In this document: positions 22,109 to 32,860 of the stretch, one piece after another
Layout of the letters: each line of letters starts with the position of its first letter
How positions within the stretch are numbered: the stretch's first letter is position 1
Source: Anastrepha obliqua
Lineage: Eukaryota > Arthropoda > Insecta > Diptera > Tephritidae
DNA length: 64,000 nt
NCBI RefSeq assembly: GCF_027943255.1
Contig: NC_072893.1
Span: forward strand, 18,498,001-18,562,000
Direction of reading: 5' to 3'
Translations under genes and position numbers: made by a program
The notes under the pieces: model-generated
What the model was told of the DNA's origin: nothing
What the model saw: the letters and a program-made list of their open reading frames with translations, nothing else
Database searches by the model: none

Positions 22109-23010
22109 AAGGGTGATCAGTTTAGGGGTATCGGATGTTAAATTGAAATAAGCGAACGAAAATTCAAATTGGTTGGGCAATCTTTATTATTTTTGTGTAG
22201 AACCATTCATGACATTTATTTTCTAAAGACAATCCCTTTCAAATGTTGGCCGCAACTGCGCCATAATTCGGCCATCCGTAAACACCAACTTTGAATGACT
22301 CGCTGGAGGACTTCGCTCGATATCTCGTGAATAACTTTGGGAATGTTGGCTTACAAATATTCAATCGAAGCTGATTTATCCACAAAGCACAAAGCATTTA
22401 GACTTCACATACCTCTATGCCTCCACAAATAAAAGTCCAAAGGGGTGATATCACACGATCTTGGTAGACAATCCACTGGTCCGAGACGATAAATAAATTG
22501 CTCACCGAAACGACGATGCAGTAGACCCATTTTTTCACGTGCAGTCTTGCTGGTACCAATGAACCAAATATTATAGAGATCACGGGCTTCACTTTCCGGC
22601 ATCAAAAAGTTCACTATTCACTGTTACATCGGCACCAGCCTCGTCTTTGCACAAAAATATGCGATGATTCCCCAAATTCAATGGACGTAATGGCCGTTCT
22701 TGAATGGCTTCGGGTTGCTCTTAAGCCCAAACATAGCAGTTTTGCTTATTGATGTAGCCATTTAGCCAAAAATGGGTCTCATCGTTGAACAGTTATGTGC
22801 ACCAAAAGTTGCCCTGAGCGCGCGATGAACGCTGTTCACAGAGCGTCGATTTTCTTAATACATTTAATTGTTCGATTTCTAAACGTTGTTGAGGCAAAAG
22901 TCTTTCCATGATGAAATGCCAATGAATACTGAAAAAAAGTATATATTTATCACGCGTGATCTGTCAGAAAACCCCCTATAGGAAAAAGTACCTCCAATCT
23001 GATCGCCCTT
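22109..23010 (-). mobile_element. D,D41D mariner relative with intact ends
   Basis: The ends AAGGGTGATCAGTTTAGGGG and (complement of the right end) AAGGGCGATCAGATTGGAGG are inverted repeats. A TA dinucleotide, the target of the Tc1/mariner superfamily, lies at each side (22107-22108 and 23011-23012). The element is about 900 bp and encodes a broken transposase on the minus strand. Confidence 0.85.
22398..22905 (-). pseudogene. D,D41D-type transposase, decayed
   Basis: The N-terminus starts near 22905 with MERLLPQQRLEIEQLN and passes quickly into mid-protein sequence (ETHFWLNGYINKQNCYVWA), so much of the DNA-binding part is missing. The catalytic region at 22405-22614 reads HRRFGEQFIYRLGPVD and then LPRSCDITPLDFYLW. 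In place of the usual QDGATSHT block, which holds the second catalytic Asp, the sequence is IGTSKT, so that residue is lost. Stops and frameshifts separate the pieces. Confidence 0.75.
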
Positions 23011-23329
23011 TATTATGGCGCAAATTAATCACTCTATCGGAAGATTTAATATTTTTGCAAATGACGTCGTACGTCAATCATATTTGACTCTTGTGAGCTA
23101 GGCAGTGTACAAATAGACAAGCAACGGAGCGCGTAAAGTTCAAAATAAAGTTTTCTGTCACTCAAAACAATTTTTTTTATTTAGCAAAAATTTATTTAAA
23201 AACCAAATTAGATGATTAGTTTTGCACCGCCTTGTAGATGTCAGTAAGCTTGTGACCCAGTCTGATATTATAGTGGCACTATATAGATCCACTCAAACGG
23301 CGTATTCTTTGGATTTACATAACACATGG

Positions 23330-23640
23330 ACTGAAAAGTTCCGGGTCTAATAAAGAAAACAGGTTTTTTTTTGTTCAAAATTAGCTTTATTCATCAACGT
23401 AATTTCCATTAGGAAAAACGCAATCATTTCTCCGCTGCGCTAACATTTCAATACCACTTTTGCAGAACAATTTGTCTTTTGCCTCAAAATAGGTCTCAGT
23501 TTCAGGGATAACCTCTTTATAGAGAGAAATTTCTTACCAGCGAGCAACTTTTTTAGGTCTGCGAACAGCCAGTAATAGCTGGGAGGCTAATATGGTGAAT
23601 ACGGTGTATGTGGAAGCAATTCGAATTTCAGTATTTTTGT
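23330..23640 (-). pseudogene. mariner transposase C-terminus
   Basis: The minus strand gives PHTPYSPY..PPSYYWLFADLKK, then a run rich in Lys, then a tail resembling the usual LEGNYVDE end of mariner transposases (AFFLMEITLMNK). The complement of the right end (ATGGACTGAAAAGTTCCGGG at 23326-23345) may be a terminal repeat. No partner end was seen. Confidence 0.55.
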
Positions 23641-23734
23641 TATTCTTTTGATTGACTTGTAACTTCTGGTTTTTGGGTAACAGGAAGCAAATGCGGTACC
23701 CACTTTGATCAGAGCTTTCTCATCGTCAAATGCT

Positions 23735-24640
23735 CATGCAGTATAAAGCCAACACCTTAGAAATGCTTTTAACTCAGCTAGCTGGCAGCGTATACTAGAA
23801 ACTCTCACAAAAATAGGGTCGCCTAGTTATATAATCAGAATAATTGAGAGCTATTTCACGGACCGTAAACTGCGGTTTAGAAGTGACAAAGGCGTTGAGG
23901 AGTATATCGTGTCACCAGGGGTTACTCAAGGGCCCACTGCTGGGCCCTAATATATGACGGGGTTCTAAGACTGGATATGCCATCTAGAACTAAAGTCACT
24001 GGATTCGCGGATGAGAACGCATTGGTAATGGTAGCAAAACATATCCACGAAATTGTGAGGATCGCCAGCGAATCAGTAAGCAGGTTCAAGACTTGGCTAA
24101 GGTCTATGAAACTGGAATTTGCTGAGCACAAGACCGATGTAGTCCTAATAAGCAGTAAGAAGATAGTAGAAACTATAAATGTAAATGTTGGGACTGTAAC
24201 GATTAGTTCAAAATCCGCTATTAAATGCCTAGGAGTGATGATTGACAGCCGTTTAAACTTTAAAACGCACCTGGAATACGCTGTGGAGAAGGCATCGAGT
24301 GAGCAGTCCTGTCTGTCGCGAATCATGCCAAGCAATGGCGGATCTAGCCACAGCAAAAGAATACTATAAAACAGGGTAGTCAGCTCGGTTGTTTTGTATG
24401 CCGCTCCGATCTGGGCTGATGCACTGAACTTAAATAGCTTCACTCAAAAACTGACAGTCGTGTATCGGCTAAGCGCTTTGTGAACTATCTGCGGCTTCCG
24501 TACAATTTCGGACGATGCTTCCTTCGTTATAGCAGGGATAGTCCCCGTATATATTGCACTCATACAAAACATATCCACAATAAGCTAAGACGCCCGGAGG
24601 TTCGTAGACGAAATAACTCGCAGCCTATGAGCTAACCAGC
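23735..24640 (+). pseudogene. R1/LOA-like LINE reverse transcriptase
   Basis: The plus strand reads LRNAFNSASWQRILETL, SPGVTQGPTAGP and then (23977-24369) VTGFADENALVMVAKH. The last is the YADD box with the tyrosine and one Asp replaced (FADE). SAIKCLGVMIDSRLNFKTHL and LYAAPIWADAL follow. These are the ordered RT motifs of an R1/LOA/jockey-type LINE. Stops divide it. Confidence 0.75.
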
Positions 24641-24799
24641 CTCGTTAGGTAATTTCTTTTTGGACTTTTTGAAGAGGTGTTTAGTACGTAGGTGTAGTGT
24701 GAGGCTACAAGTCGGGCATTCTGCTATGCCGGTATAGCAGTACCCATGAGAGTTTTCTCTTCACGGGCGTCATGCCGGAAAAAAGCCTTGTTTTGATAT

Positions 24800-25165
24800 C
24801 TTTACAACGTCGGAGAACTCATGCATCTTCACTTTCCGATCATTCAAAACAAGTTTGTGGATTTTGTTGATATTTTCTGGTGTTCGACTCGTTTGGACGT
24901 GCACTGCGTTGTGCATCTGTGGTGTCCTTACGACCTCGTTTGAGGTCAGAAAACCATCTTTTTTTTTGTTGTTTCGGATGAGGCGGAGTCCCTATAACAC
25001 TTGTCAAGCCATTCCTTTCCTTGAACCGCATTTTGTCCCATCAAGAAGCAGTGTACAATTAAAACACACAATTCTTTTTGATCCTTTGTTTTTGAAATAA
25101 CAAAAGTAGCATTACTCTCAGCACAAAAGTCACGAACTAATAAATAGAACAACATGAAGTTTTAG
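24800..25165 (-). pseudogene. mariner transposase N-terminal fragment
   Basis: Minus-strand frames read FLMGQNAVQGKEWLDKCYRD and then RWFSDLKRGRKDTTDAQRSA (24840-25031), the helix-turn-helix region of a mariner transposase. The catalytic half is absent. It abuts, but is distinct from, the mariner that begins at 25232. Confidence 0.7.
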
Positions 25166-25312
25166 CAGCGGTCATTTTAAGATTAGTACTAAGTGAAAGA
25201 GATGTGAATGTAATAAAACTAATGCCATCTACAAGGTGAAGTTCAAAATAAACAAGCTAAAATACAAACGACAGGAGCTTTGTTCTGATAACTTCGAGTT
25301 TATTTATTCAAA

Positions 25313-26221
25313 TTAGTTCCCTGTGGCCTCGACACTGTTTTGCGCTTTATATCTTTCGAAAGAGTGTTTCACGTCGTTGACCGGAATGCCTTATCAGGAT
25401 GTCGGTGCAAGCCTTTTGGGTGGCCTCTACGAACGCAAAACGTACTCCTTTCATGGCCAAATGCAATTTTCCGCATAGATAGAAGTCACAGGGAGCCATA
25501 TCAGGCGAATACAGTGAGCGATTGATGGTTAAATGCGATTTCTAGTCAAAAAGTCAGTGACAAGAGTGGATCGATGAGATGGTGCATTATCATGCAATAA
25601 GCGCCAGCTTCCTCCTTTGCGGTATTCAGGGCGAATTCGACGAATGCGATGCAACAAACGCTTCAAAACGCCAAGATAGAAAATTGCATTGACGGTTTGG
25701 CCCGTTGGCACGAACTCCTTGTGGACGATTCCCTTGGAAACGTTAAAACAAATGAGCATCGATTTGATTTTTGACTTCTGCAAAAGCGATTTTTTGGGTG
25801 GTGGCTCGTCTGGGGCCTTCCATTCGGCACTTTGACGGTTAGTTTCAGGTTCATGTTGAAAACTCCACATTTCATCACCAGTTACAATGTTGTGAAGGAA
25901 GTTCTCGTATTTTTTCACCTGTTTAATGAGGTCTTTTGGAGGTTGAATTCTGAGCAATTGTTGGTCCTCAGTTAACTTGCGTGGAATGAAACGTGCACCG
26001 ACCTTTTGTAGACTCAAATTATCAGTAAAAATGCGATATATCGATGTTTTGGAGATATTCAACTCCGATTACATGAATTTCAACTATGATTTGGGTTCAT
26101 TTTTGATAAAATTACGAACAATTTTAATGAAGTTTTCGGTGATTACTGATTTTGGGCGGCTCGTATGTTCATTGTAACTTATGTCTTCACAAACTCGTTT
26201 TTCTACCGATGACACAAACAT
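25313..26221 (-). pseudogene. mariner transposase, D,D34D
   Basis: Reading from the ATG at 26221 gives MFVSSVEKRVCEDISYNEHTS and then the DNA-binding region with one stop. From 26062 to 25529 it is open: IVTGDEMWSFQHEPETN holds the first catalytic Asp and LLHDNAPSHR the second. After the stop following LTRNRI, other frames give RLIWLPVTS, a shifted version of the YSPDMAPCD block. Counting through the expected block gives 34 residues between the second and third Asp. The C-terminus is PVNDVKHSFERY. It is broken by frameshifts near the end and not functional. Confidence 0.8.
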
Positions 26222-26314
26222 TCTGATACCTTAGATGAAATAACTTCGCTTCCTCTGAACCGAATGTCACCAAGGTTTGACTCGAAGTCAGCTAGGGATG
26301 TAACTTCCAATGTA

Positions 26315-27047
26315 CAGGGCCGTCGAGGTAAATCCGGAAAACGTTTCGAAAGCTCTGGAGCAGTAGTGTTAAGTCTAAAACCGCTGATGAAGGGACATAT
26401 TTTTAGTGTATTGTTTCCTGATTGACATTGGAGTGCCGTAGTAAGTGCTAGTGAAACGATGAGTCGAGAGCAGGACAGAAGAGCTGCAATACTAGAGTCA
26501 CTTCGCGCCGGAAAAAGCCCTAAAGAGATAATTGAGTGATTTGGCTACAAAAAAACGCAACCCTGGATGGACCGCGTGGCTGCTGGAAGAGAATATGTGT
26601 TTCAGCAGGACTCCGCACCTACTCACAAGGCAAAGAAGACTCAGGCTTGGCTCCTTGGCAACCTACTCTACCACTGGTCACCAGATTTTTGGCCACCTTC
26701 AAGCTCAGACTGCAATCCTCTTGATTATTACGTGTGGGGCACAGTTGAAGCAAAAGTTAAAGCGAAGCCTCATAACACTAGGGACGCTCTGAAGACAACG
26801 ATCGAGGAAGTGATGACTACAATGGACAAAGAGGAGGTAGCTCGCGCATGTGGGCGCTTCAGGTCCCGGCTGGAGCAGGTAATTGCGCGAGATGGAGGTT
26901 ACATTGAATAATTTTCAACTATGATATGTGTACTCACATTATACAAAGTTAAGTGCAAATAAAATTATTTTTGAGTAAATATCCAATAGTTTTATTTTTA
27001 AGTTTTATTTTTAAGTTCAACATTCTGGATTTACCTCGACGGTCCTG
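26315..27047 (+). mobile_element. maT-like (D,D37D) transposon, nested
   Basis: The 23-base ends CAGGGCCGTCGAGGTAAATC and (right, complement) CAGGACCGTCGAGGTAAATC are near-identical inverted repeats, with TA at 26313-26314 and 27048-27049. The element is 733 bp, much shorter than a full copy of about 1.3 kb. It lies inside the mariner at 25232-27124. Confidence 0.9.
26459..26911 (+). pseudogene. maT-like transposase with internal deletion
   Basis: The ATG at 26459 gives MSREQDRRAAILESLRAGKS, ending at an in-frame TGA at about 26537 where Trp is likely. The same frame then jumps straight to the catalytic region. EYVFQQDSAPTHKAKK holds the second Asp, and CNPLDYYVWG the third, 37 residues later (D,D37D, the maT spacing). 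The C-terminus RSRLEQVIARDGGYIE is intact. The first Asp and most of the DNA-binding domain are missing. Apart from the one stop the reading frame is conserved across the deletion, so the copy may have been fairly young when it was lost. Confidence 0.85.
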
Positions 27048-27132
27048 TACTAACTCATTAAAAAGATGGTGCCATTAAAAACATTTTTATGACACCAGTC
27101 TTGTTTATTTTGGACTTCACCTTGTATGTCAC

Positions 27133-27861
27133 TTAAGGGGGGAGCCTGCTTTAGAAACTTCAAAAAATCGATTTTTTGGTGGATTTTTTTGGGAAGGAAA
27201 GAAATATTCGATTCAAACGAAACTCTTACGTCTAATTGTTATATATTTCAACAGTCTTCTCAAAAATTTTCATTAAAATATATGTCATATTATGTCTGGT
27301 ACAAGCATTTTGCCGAGGAGCCTCGAGTGTGCATGTGTCGTGCGGCGCGAAAGATGCAGGTCGCAATTTTCATCTGAAACAAAAAACCCAAAAAAATGGT
27401 TATTTTGGTATAGTATAGCTTCTAGTTAAACCAAGAAAATTAAACAAAAAGTGAGAAATTCAACAATTTTTCGCTAATCAAAAAAACAAATTCACTTTAG
27501 ATTGTTTAAAAAGTGGGTTAATCATAACTTTCTAAGGGTTTTTAGGTTCAACTAGAAGAGAATTTAATTCCGAATACAATCAATGTTATCTCGTTTCGAT
27601 AGGACGTTTAACTTTTTCCCTATCTTTCCCGCCAATTAGGAAAAATCGTAAAAATAAAAAAAACGGAGAAATCGCTCTTCGAGCGATCCGGTTGCTGCTA
27701 TACCTGCTCGACGCTTGCTCACAATTTCTTCTGTAACTCCGAAAATATTTTGAATTTGCTTCTGAAATTTTGGGGACACATTCTTGGATAGTTTGGAAAG
27801 ACATTTATGCAAAGCAAAAAAATCGATTTTTTGAAGCCTCTAAAGCAGGCTCCCCTCTTAA
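27133..27861. mobile_element. TTAA-flanked element with long inverted repeats, A
   Basis: TTAA at 27133-27136 and 27858-27861 bracket 721 bp. Its ends are inverted for about 45 bases: GGGGGGAGCCTGCTTTAGAA at the left and GAGGGGAGCCTGCTTTAGAG on the right complement, both continuing to CTTCAAAAAATCGATTTTTT. No transposase-like reading frame is present. It begins only 7 bases after the mariner end at 27126. Confidence 0.85.
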
Positions 27862-28137
27862 GCCCGGGACTTTTCAGCCCATGTGTTATTTTGTATATTC
27901 CGTTTTTTCACTTTGATGTTGACCTGTATAATGCGCAGCATTGAACCTCATAATGCACTTCGAAACACACTACGCCTCATGCGTGACTACGTGTTTGACC
28001 GCTCGGACTGGTTCAGAGTTCCAAGCGAAGTCAATGCGCATGAATATGTATACTTTCCAACTGCTGTGCATTTTTGTTTTACATACATAAATATGTATGT
28101 ATGTGGTCTGACTTTTACGATACTTGATTCAAATGAG

Positions 28138-28425
28138 CGGCCGCCGCAGCCGAATGGGTTGGTGCGTGACCACCATTCGGGAGTGCGTAAGTTCGAATAT
28201 CCGTTCGGAAACAGCAAAATGATAGGAAAAGTTGTTTCTAATAGTGGTTGCTCCTTGGCAGGCAATGAAAAACCTCCGAGTGTAGTGCTGCCAGGAAAAA
28301 TTATTTGCCGTTCGGATTCGGCTTAAAACTGTAGGTCCCTCCATTTGTGGAACAACATCAAGACACACGCCGCAAATGTAATGAGTAGCTTGGCCAAGCA
28401 CCCAAAAAGGATGTAAGCGCCGTCT
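28138..28425 (+). mobile_element. tRNA-headed SINE, copy 2
   Basis: The head CGGCCGCCGCAGCCGAATGG and the B-box-like AAGTTCGAATATCC are followed by the body blocks (AACCTCCGAGTGTAGTGCTG, CCATTTGTGGAACAACATC) and the 3' end CACCCAAAAAGGATGTAAGC. No clear target-site duplication was found. Confidence 0.8.
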
Positions 28426-28892
28426 TCACCAAATATACAACCCAAAAACAACGAAGCATTTTTCCAGCTTTATACTGCGCATGCTCTTTATTTCTAATTG
28501 ACTTGTGTTAGGTTAGATTTTCCACACTTAAAACTAGGGTTAGTTATTCTCTGCGTTTATGTTGTTGATTAAAATATTAAATGTCATATATTATAATAGA
28601 TAAGCCTTTAACCCGAAAAAATCGTCCCCGTTCACTGATCACAATCGATTTCGTTTCCTATCTTATTGGTCTTTGCTCGTCCTCAAGAAGTATGGCTTAT
28701 CCGGCAATATATTTTCTTTCTTTTTTTTTGGTCTTGGAAGGTGTTCTACTTAAAATAAAAACAAAATATAGATTCTTAATAAACTAAATGTAAGGGTATT
28801 TGGATTAATTTAAAATATAATTTAACTCGTCATAGGTATTAGATGAAAAATTATAATTTTTTGCTTTGGTTTTTCTTGTTTTTGGTTGCGCT
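28426..28892. other. 3' flank of the CYP4G1-like gene
   Basis: AT-rich DNA just downstream of the CYP4G stop codon; part is expected to be its 3' untranslated region. I could not find an AATAAA on the minus strand within it, only TTTATTAAG-like variants. Confidence 0.45.
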
Positions 28893-30695
28893 TTACGCCA
28901 CCACCGGCTGACGTTTCTCCAGCACCACATTGAAACCATTCTCCAGTTTCAGTATGATGTCGGCCTGCAGCTTCCAATCAGCTTCGGTTTCATTGGAGTG
29001 CACCGTGTAATTGCGAATGATGGTGGAAAGCAGCACCTTCAGCTTGAGCATGGCGTACTTGCGGCCGACGCAACTGCGTGGACCGGCGCTGAATGGAATG
29101 AAACTGTAATAGTGGCGATTGGCCATGCGTTCGGGCAAGAAATTATCGGGATCGAATTTGTCCGGATTGGCATAGATGTCGGGACGACGGTGCACGCGGT
29201 ATTGCAACACCACAACGGTGGTACCTTTTGGCACGCAATAGGGACCAGATGCCAATTTGACATCGCTATCAAGACGACGCGCAATCAATGGCACTGGCGG
29301 ATACATGCGCAGCGTTTCCATAATGACACGTTCCAAATATTTCATTTCCATGGTGTCGGCGAAGGTGCAATCACGCAGCAAATTTTCACCAAAGATGGCC
29401 TTCTGCTCGGCGAACACCTTCTCCTGCACGTCCTTATGCATGCCCATCATGCATAGAGCGAAACTCGAACCAGCCGAAGTGGTGTCGTGACCCTATAAAA
29501 TGAAAATGCGTTAAAAAGTGGAACCTGGTATTCAAAAATTTAGCAGTTGACGCCAGCGCCTGAAATTACCTCAAACATAATCGTGTTGACCTCATCCATA
29601 ATGTCCTTCTCATTCCATTCGATTTCGGGGTTTTTAGCCATTTCCACCATGGCGTCCAAGAGCGCCAAACGCCGCTTAGCACCCACATCATTCTCATCGA
29701 TATCGTCCAAGTCATCACGCAGACCTCCAACCTTCTTGGCGGCGGTCTTCTTTAGCGGTTCCTCAAATTCCTCCACGATAGTGTTGCCCTCAGCATTGTA
29801 GTTAGCTTTGCGATCCATCACCACACGTCTGGTCATGCCCAAGATGATGTCCATCATCTTGTCGCCCTTTTGACGCATTTTCGTCATGTTGTAGATGGCG
29901 TCCAAACGGTACATCATCTTCACCTGACGCTTGTGTATGATATCGCACATATCGACGACCGCCTTGGCATATTCGAAACTCTTGTTACCTTCGGGTATCT
30001 TCTTCACACCCATCGCAGTGGTGAGCAAGATCTCGACGGTAGTTTGTGACATGTAATCGTGAATATCGAACTCTTTGCCCAATTCCTTGGACATGCGATC
30101 CACCACATTCTTGGAGTGTTTCACAAAAGTCGGCACAAAACTCTTCAAAATGCTTTGATGGAAGGTGGGTGCAATCATTTTGCGATGATGACGCCAATGA
30201 TTACCACTGCTAATTAGCAAGCCATCACCGAACCATGGCTTAAAGTAGCGATACTCTTCGGCCTTGTCCAGATGATTGTTGCTGCTCAAAATAATCTCAA
30301 TATCATTGGGATTGGTAAGGAAGACAACGAGCACATGACCCAACCAAGCGCGCAATGTTTCGCCATACTGCTCGAGGTAGGTATTACCCTTGGCCACAAT
30401 CTCTGTAAGACAGACGTGTAGAAATTAATTTGAATATATCACTTTTCTGCATCCGCGCTCACTCACCCGCATTCGAGCAGCCCAACACCAAATGAGCATT
30501 ACCCAGAACGGGCAATTCCGGTGGACTGGGTATGTTCTTGGTCATGCGATATTCGCGCGAACTGCGACGCCAATACTCGTACAAGGCCGCCACCAGCACA
30601 ACACCAATCAGTGCTGTCCACAAAGCGCCCAATCCACCGCTGGCCTGCGTTGCCTGCGTAATGGTCTCCTGCACTGTAGCCGTAGCAGCTGACAT
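28893..30695 (-). CDS. Cytochrome P450 CYP4G1-like
   Basis: This is an ER-bound P450 of the CYP4G subfamily, the insect oxidative decarbonylase that turns long-chain aldehydes into cuticular hydrocarbons for waterproofing. The three exons are 30695-30467, 30402-29570 and 29492-28893, with GT-AG introns of 64 and 77 bp; the join gives 553 residues, close to Drosophila Cyp4g1. The anchor is about residues 22-44 (LGALWTALIGVVLVAALYEY), then the hinge PSPPELPVLGN. The acidic insertion unique to CYP4G is present (LRDDLDDIDENDVG). The I-helix GHDTTSAGSS opens exon 3, ExxR is near residues 413-416 (METLRMYPP), and the haem Cys is near 495 (FSAGPRSCVG). All key residues are intact. Next upstream on the chromosome lies LINE debris; the paralog is 13 kb downstream. 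Confidence 0.95.
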
Positions 30696-31235
30696 TTTCG
30701 CGTTTCGCTACAATTATCCTTTCGCACAATCCGTTAATCCAAAAATTGTTATATGAAATTCCTTATTCCGATATAACGAGCTGTTCTCCTGTGTTGTCTG
30801 CTCTTCAGTGTTTTTCTAATTTGCCGTTCCACAGCACGGCTAACACTGAACTGATGGAGACAATGGTCGTGTATGCAATTTTATGGTTTCGAAATTAAAT
30901 AGTAATTTTCCAATTTACAAAAATGTTAATCAATACACTGAGTCGATTCTAATTAAGAACACACTTTTTCGAAATGGATTTGCATAGTTAATTCGACTGA
31001 ACGGAATTTATATATGCAGGCATTTGTGTGTATTTGTATCTGGCAGAAGACAGCAGACCGAAGGCAGCAGGCAAGTAGTGGCAGCGCTTCCAAACAAAGT
31101 TTTTTCACTATTTTATTTCGCAAGTATTACACAGGTATACAGCAAACACCTTTCTTGCGCCCCCTTTAGATGTTTCCGCGCGGAGCTTTTTTTTCAAAGT
31201 AAGCAAAAAATATTTTTTGCATTATTCTTACAATA
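30696..31235. other. 5' flank of the CYP4G1-like gene
   Basis: This holds the 5' untranslated region and promoter, presumably. I see no clear TATA box at a standard distance, and an untranslated first exon cannot be excluded. The frames at 30492-30756 on the plus strand are antisense shadows of exon 1. Confidence 0.45.
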
Positions 31236-31710
31236 AACTTGGAGCATTGACATCTCCAATTGCTCCTTTAGACTCCCGAACTGCTGCAGCGTCTTCCAAG
31301 CTGGGATCTCCGATTATCTATAAAGCATATAAGCGATAAGCCTAATGGGCTTACCTCCAGCAAACCATACCATTTCTGTTGATAGTCAAGCAACGATCAA
31401 GACACTGGCCTCAACGAGCATCAATTCGGGATGTGTTAAAGAATACAGGAGGTCGCTCTTGCTTATCTAACAACACAATACCACACTTTGTTAGATTCCC
31501 GGCCACTCTGGAGTGAAGGGAAGTGAAAGAGCTGATGAGTGTAGAAGGAAAGGCTCCGAGCTTAACCTTCAGCGAGTGGTAGAAGACATAAGCAATCCTC
31601 TAAACGAACTCCACATTGCGATTGATTTGAGCGTAATCGCGGAAACCAATAGAAAGTGGTCTCTAACTACTAACTGCAGTGCCTCCAAAGCGCTATGGCC
31701 AAAACTGAAT
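31236..31710 (+). pseudogene. LINE RNase H domain remnant
   Basis: The plus strand reads ISVDSQATIKTLAS and then CWIPGHSGVKGSERADECRR. The first is the VDSQ Asp of RNase H, and the second the PGHSGVKGNExAD signature with its final Asp. A LINE-like C-terminus follows, open at 31513-31875. The catalytic Glu region is degraded. It belongs to a LOA/I-type LINE; the clade is inferred. Confidence 0.65.
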
Positions 31711-31779
31711 CTTTTTGTTTTATATTCTTGTTCCCTCCGCTCGGGAGGGACAAGACTCTCCTATCGTACACGGTTCTGG

Positions 31780-32150
31780 GCTTTTGCTTTTGCGCTGTCC
31801 CATATGATGTCGGCATCTGCTAGCTCGCGGTTCATCGACCTTCTCCAAGTACTCGTATTCTTTGACCGACTGTGACCTCGGCTCCTTTACGGGTTCCAGT
31901 TCAATGCCATTATCGTGATGCTATCTGCTGGTTTTCTTAGCGTGTGACCTATCCATCGCCACTTTCTGCGTTTGATTTGCCATAGGATGGGCTCCTCATT
32001 CGAAGATCTCCACAGCGCGTCGAGGCTGATTATGTTCGTCTAGAATATTCTACAGATAATACGGAACCATTTGTTGACGAATGATTGTAGCCTCTGTGTG
32101 ATGGTGTTGAAAACCAGCCATGTTTCGCTTCCGTAAAACTGAATCTTAAA
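31780..32150 (-). pseudogene. LINE RT C-terminus, same type as 51053-52477
   Basis: The minus strand reads FYGSETWLVFNTITQRLQSF, FVNKWFRIICRIF and then RRKWRWIGHTLRKPADSI and ALNWNP. This is the same order of blocks (YGSETW, FVNRCLRRIIG, KWIGHTLRK) as in the better copy at 51109-52428. Confidence 0.7.
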
Positions 32151-32559
32151 AGGCAAAAATGGCTACATGAATTCAACAGATCAACTACCGGCGTCCTCAC
32201 AGATGTTATAACGGCTTTGACACCCTAGCCAGTAGAATGGGTGCGCCTAACAATGACTTCTGCAGGAGATAAAGAAGAAATTTAATCGGTAAAACATCTC
32301 CTCTGTGAATATCCTCCACTTCAAAGCAGCTGTGCCAAATATTATATTTTTCGATTATTTCTTTGAAGACCTGGGAAATTTGCACTGGGAGGTACTAGTT
32401 AGATACCTTCCCAAAATGATACAAGTGGTTTTAGCAACTGTTAGGGGATGGAAATGAAATGCAGGTACCACAATGGGCCTTAGACCCACCGAGTGTCTTG
32501 TCTTAGACAAACAACCTGACGAACCTAAGCTAACGTAATTGGGGTATTGACATTTTCAC

Positions 32560-32860
32560 AGGTTGTTGCGGATTGCACAGCCGTCTATGCAGGCTCGGGA
32601 CACCGATTACTTTCGCTTCCGTGACTAATCCACAGAAACTTCGACCACGTTTCTCTCGAATTCGTTGCCATAGCTGAGCACATATACTCAGCCCAACTCA
32701 GCTCAATCTTGGGTTTATTGAGGTAACTGGATTTGGATGTAATATTTTGATGAGAACACTCAGATTTGTGGATCAAAATCAACACGCACGCACAAATAGA
32801 AGGAGAAGCTCGACTAAACACCCAGAAAGGGTGTAAGGTGCAAACCAAAAATATTTAGGT
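32560..32860 (+). pseudogene. LINE C-terminus joined to a SINE tail
   Basis: The plus strand carries the AQLSSILGLLR..LDLDV motif at about 32690-32745, the C-terminus of the family also seen at 19786, 36497 and 42252. A SINE 3' part follows at 32755-32850: AACACGCACGCACAAATAG, then CTAAACACCCAGAAAGGGTG. Confidence 0.55.

Larger units (their letters stand above)
25232..27124 (-). mobile_element. mariner (D,D34D) carrying a nested maT-like element
   Basis: The ends CAAGGTGAAGTTCAAAATAA and (right end, complement) CAAGGTGAAGTCCAAAATAA form inverted repeats of about 25 bp. TA duplicates flank them at 25230-25231 and 27125-27126. The length is inflated to 1.9 kb by a second transposon at 26315-27047, inserted at a TA in the 5' untranslated part of this one. 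Confidence 0.9.

Noticed and set aside
28866..29456. 196-residue plus-strand ORF, long and His-rich
   Set aside because: It is the antisense shadow of exon 3 of the CYP4G1-like gene; a GC-rich coding strand often leaves such an open antisense frame.
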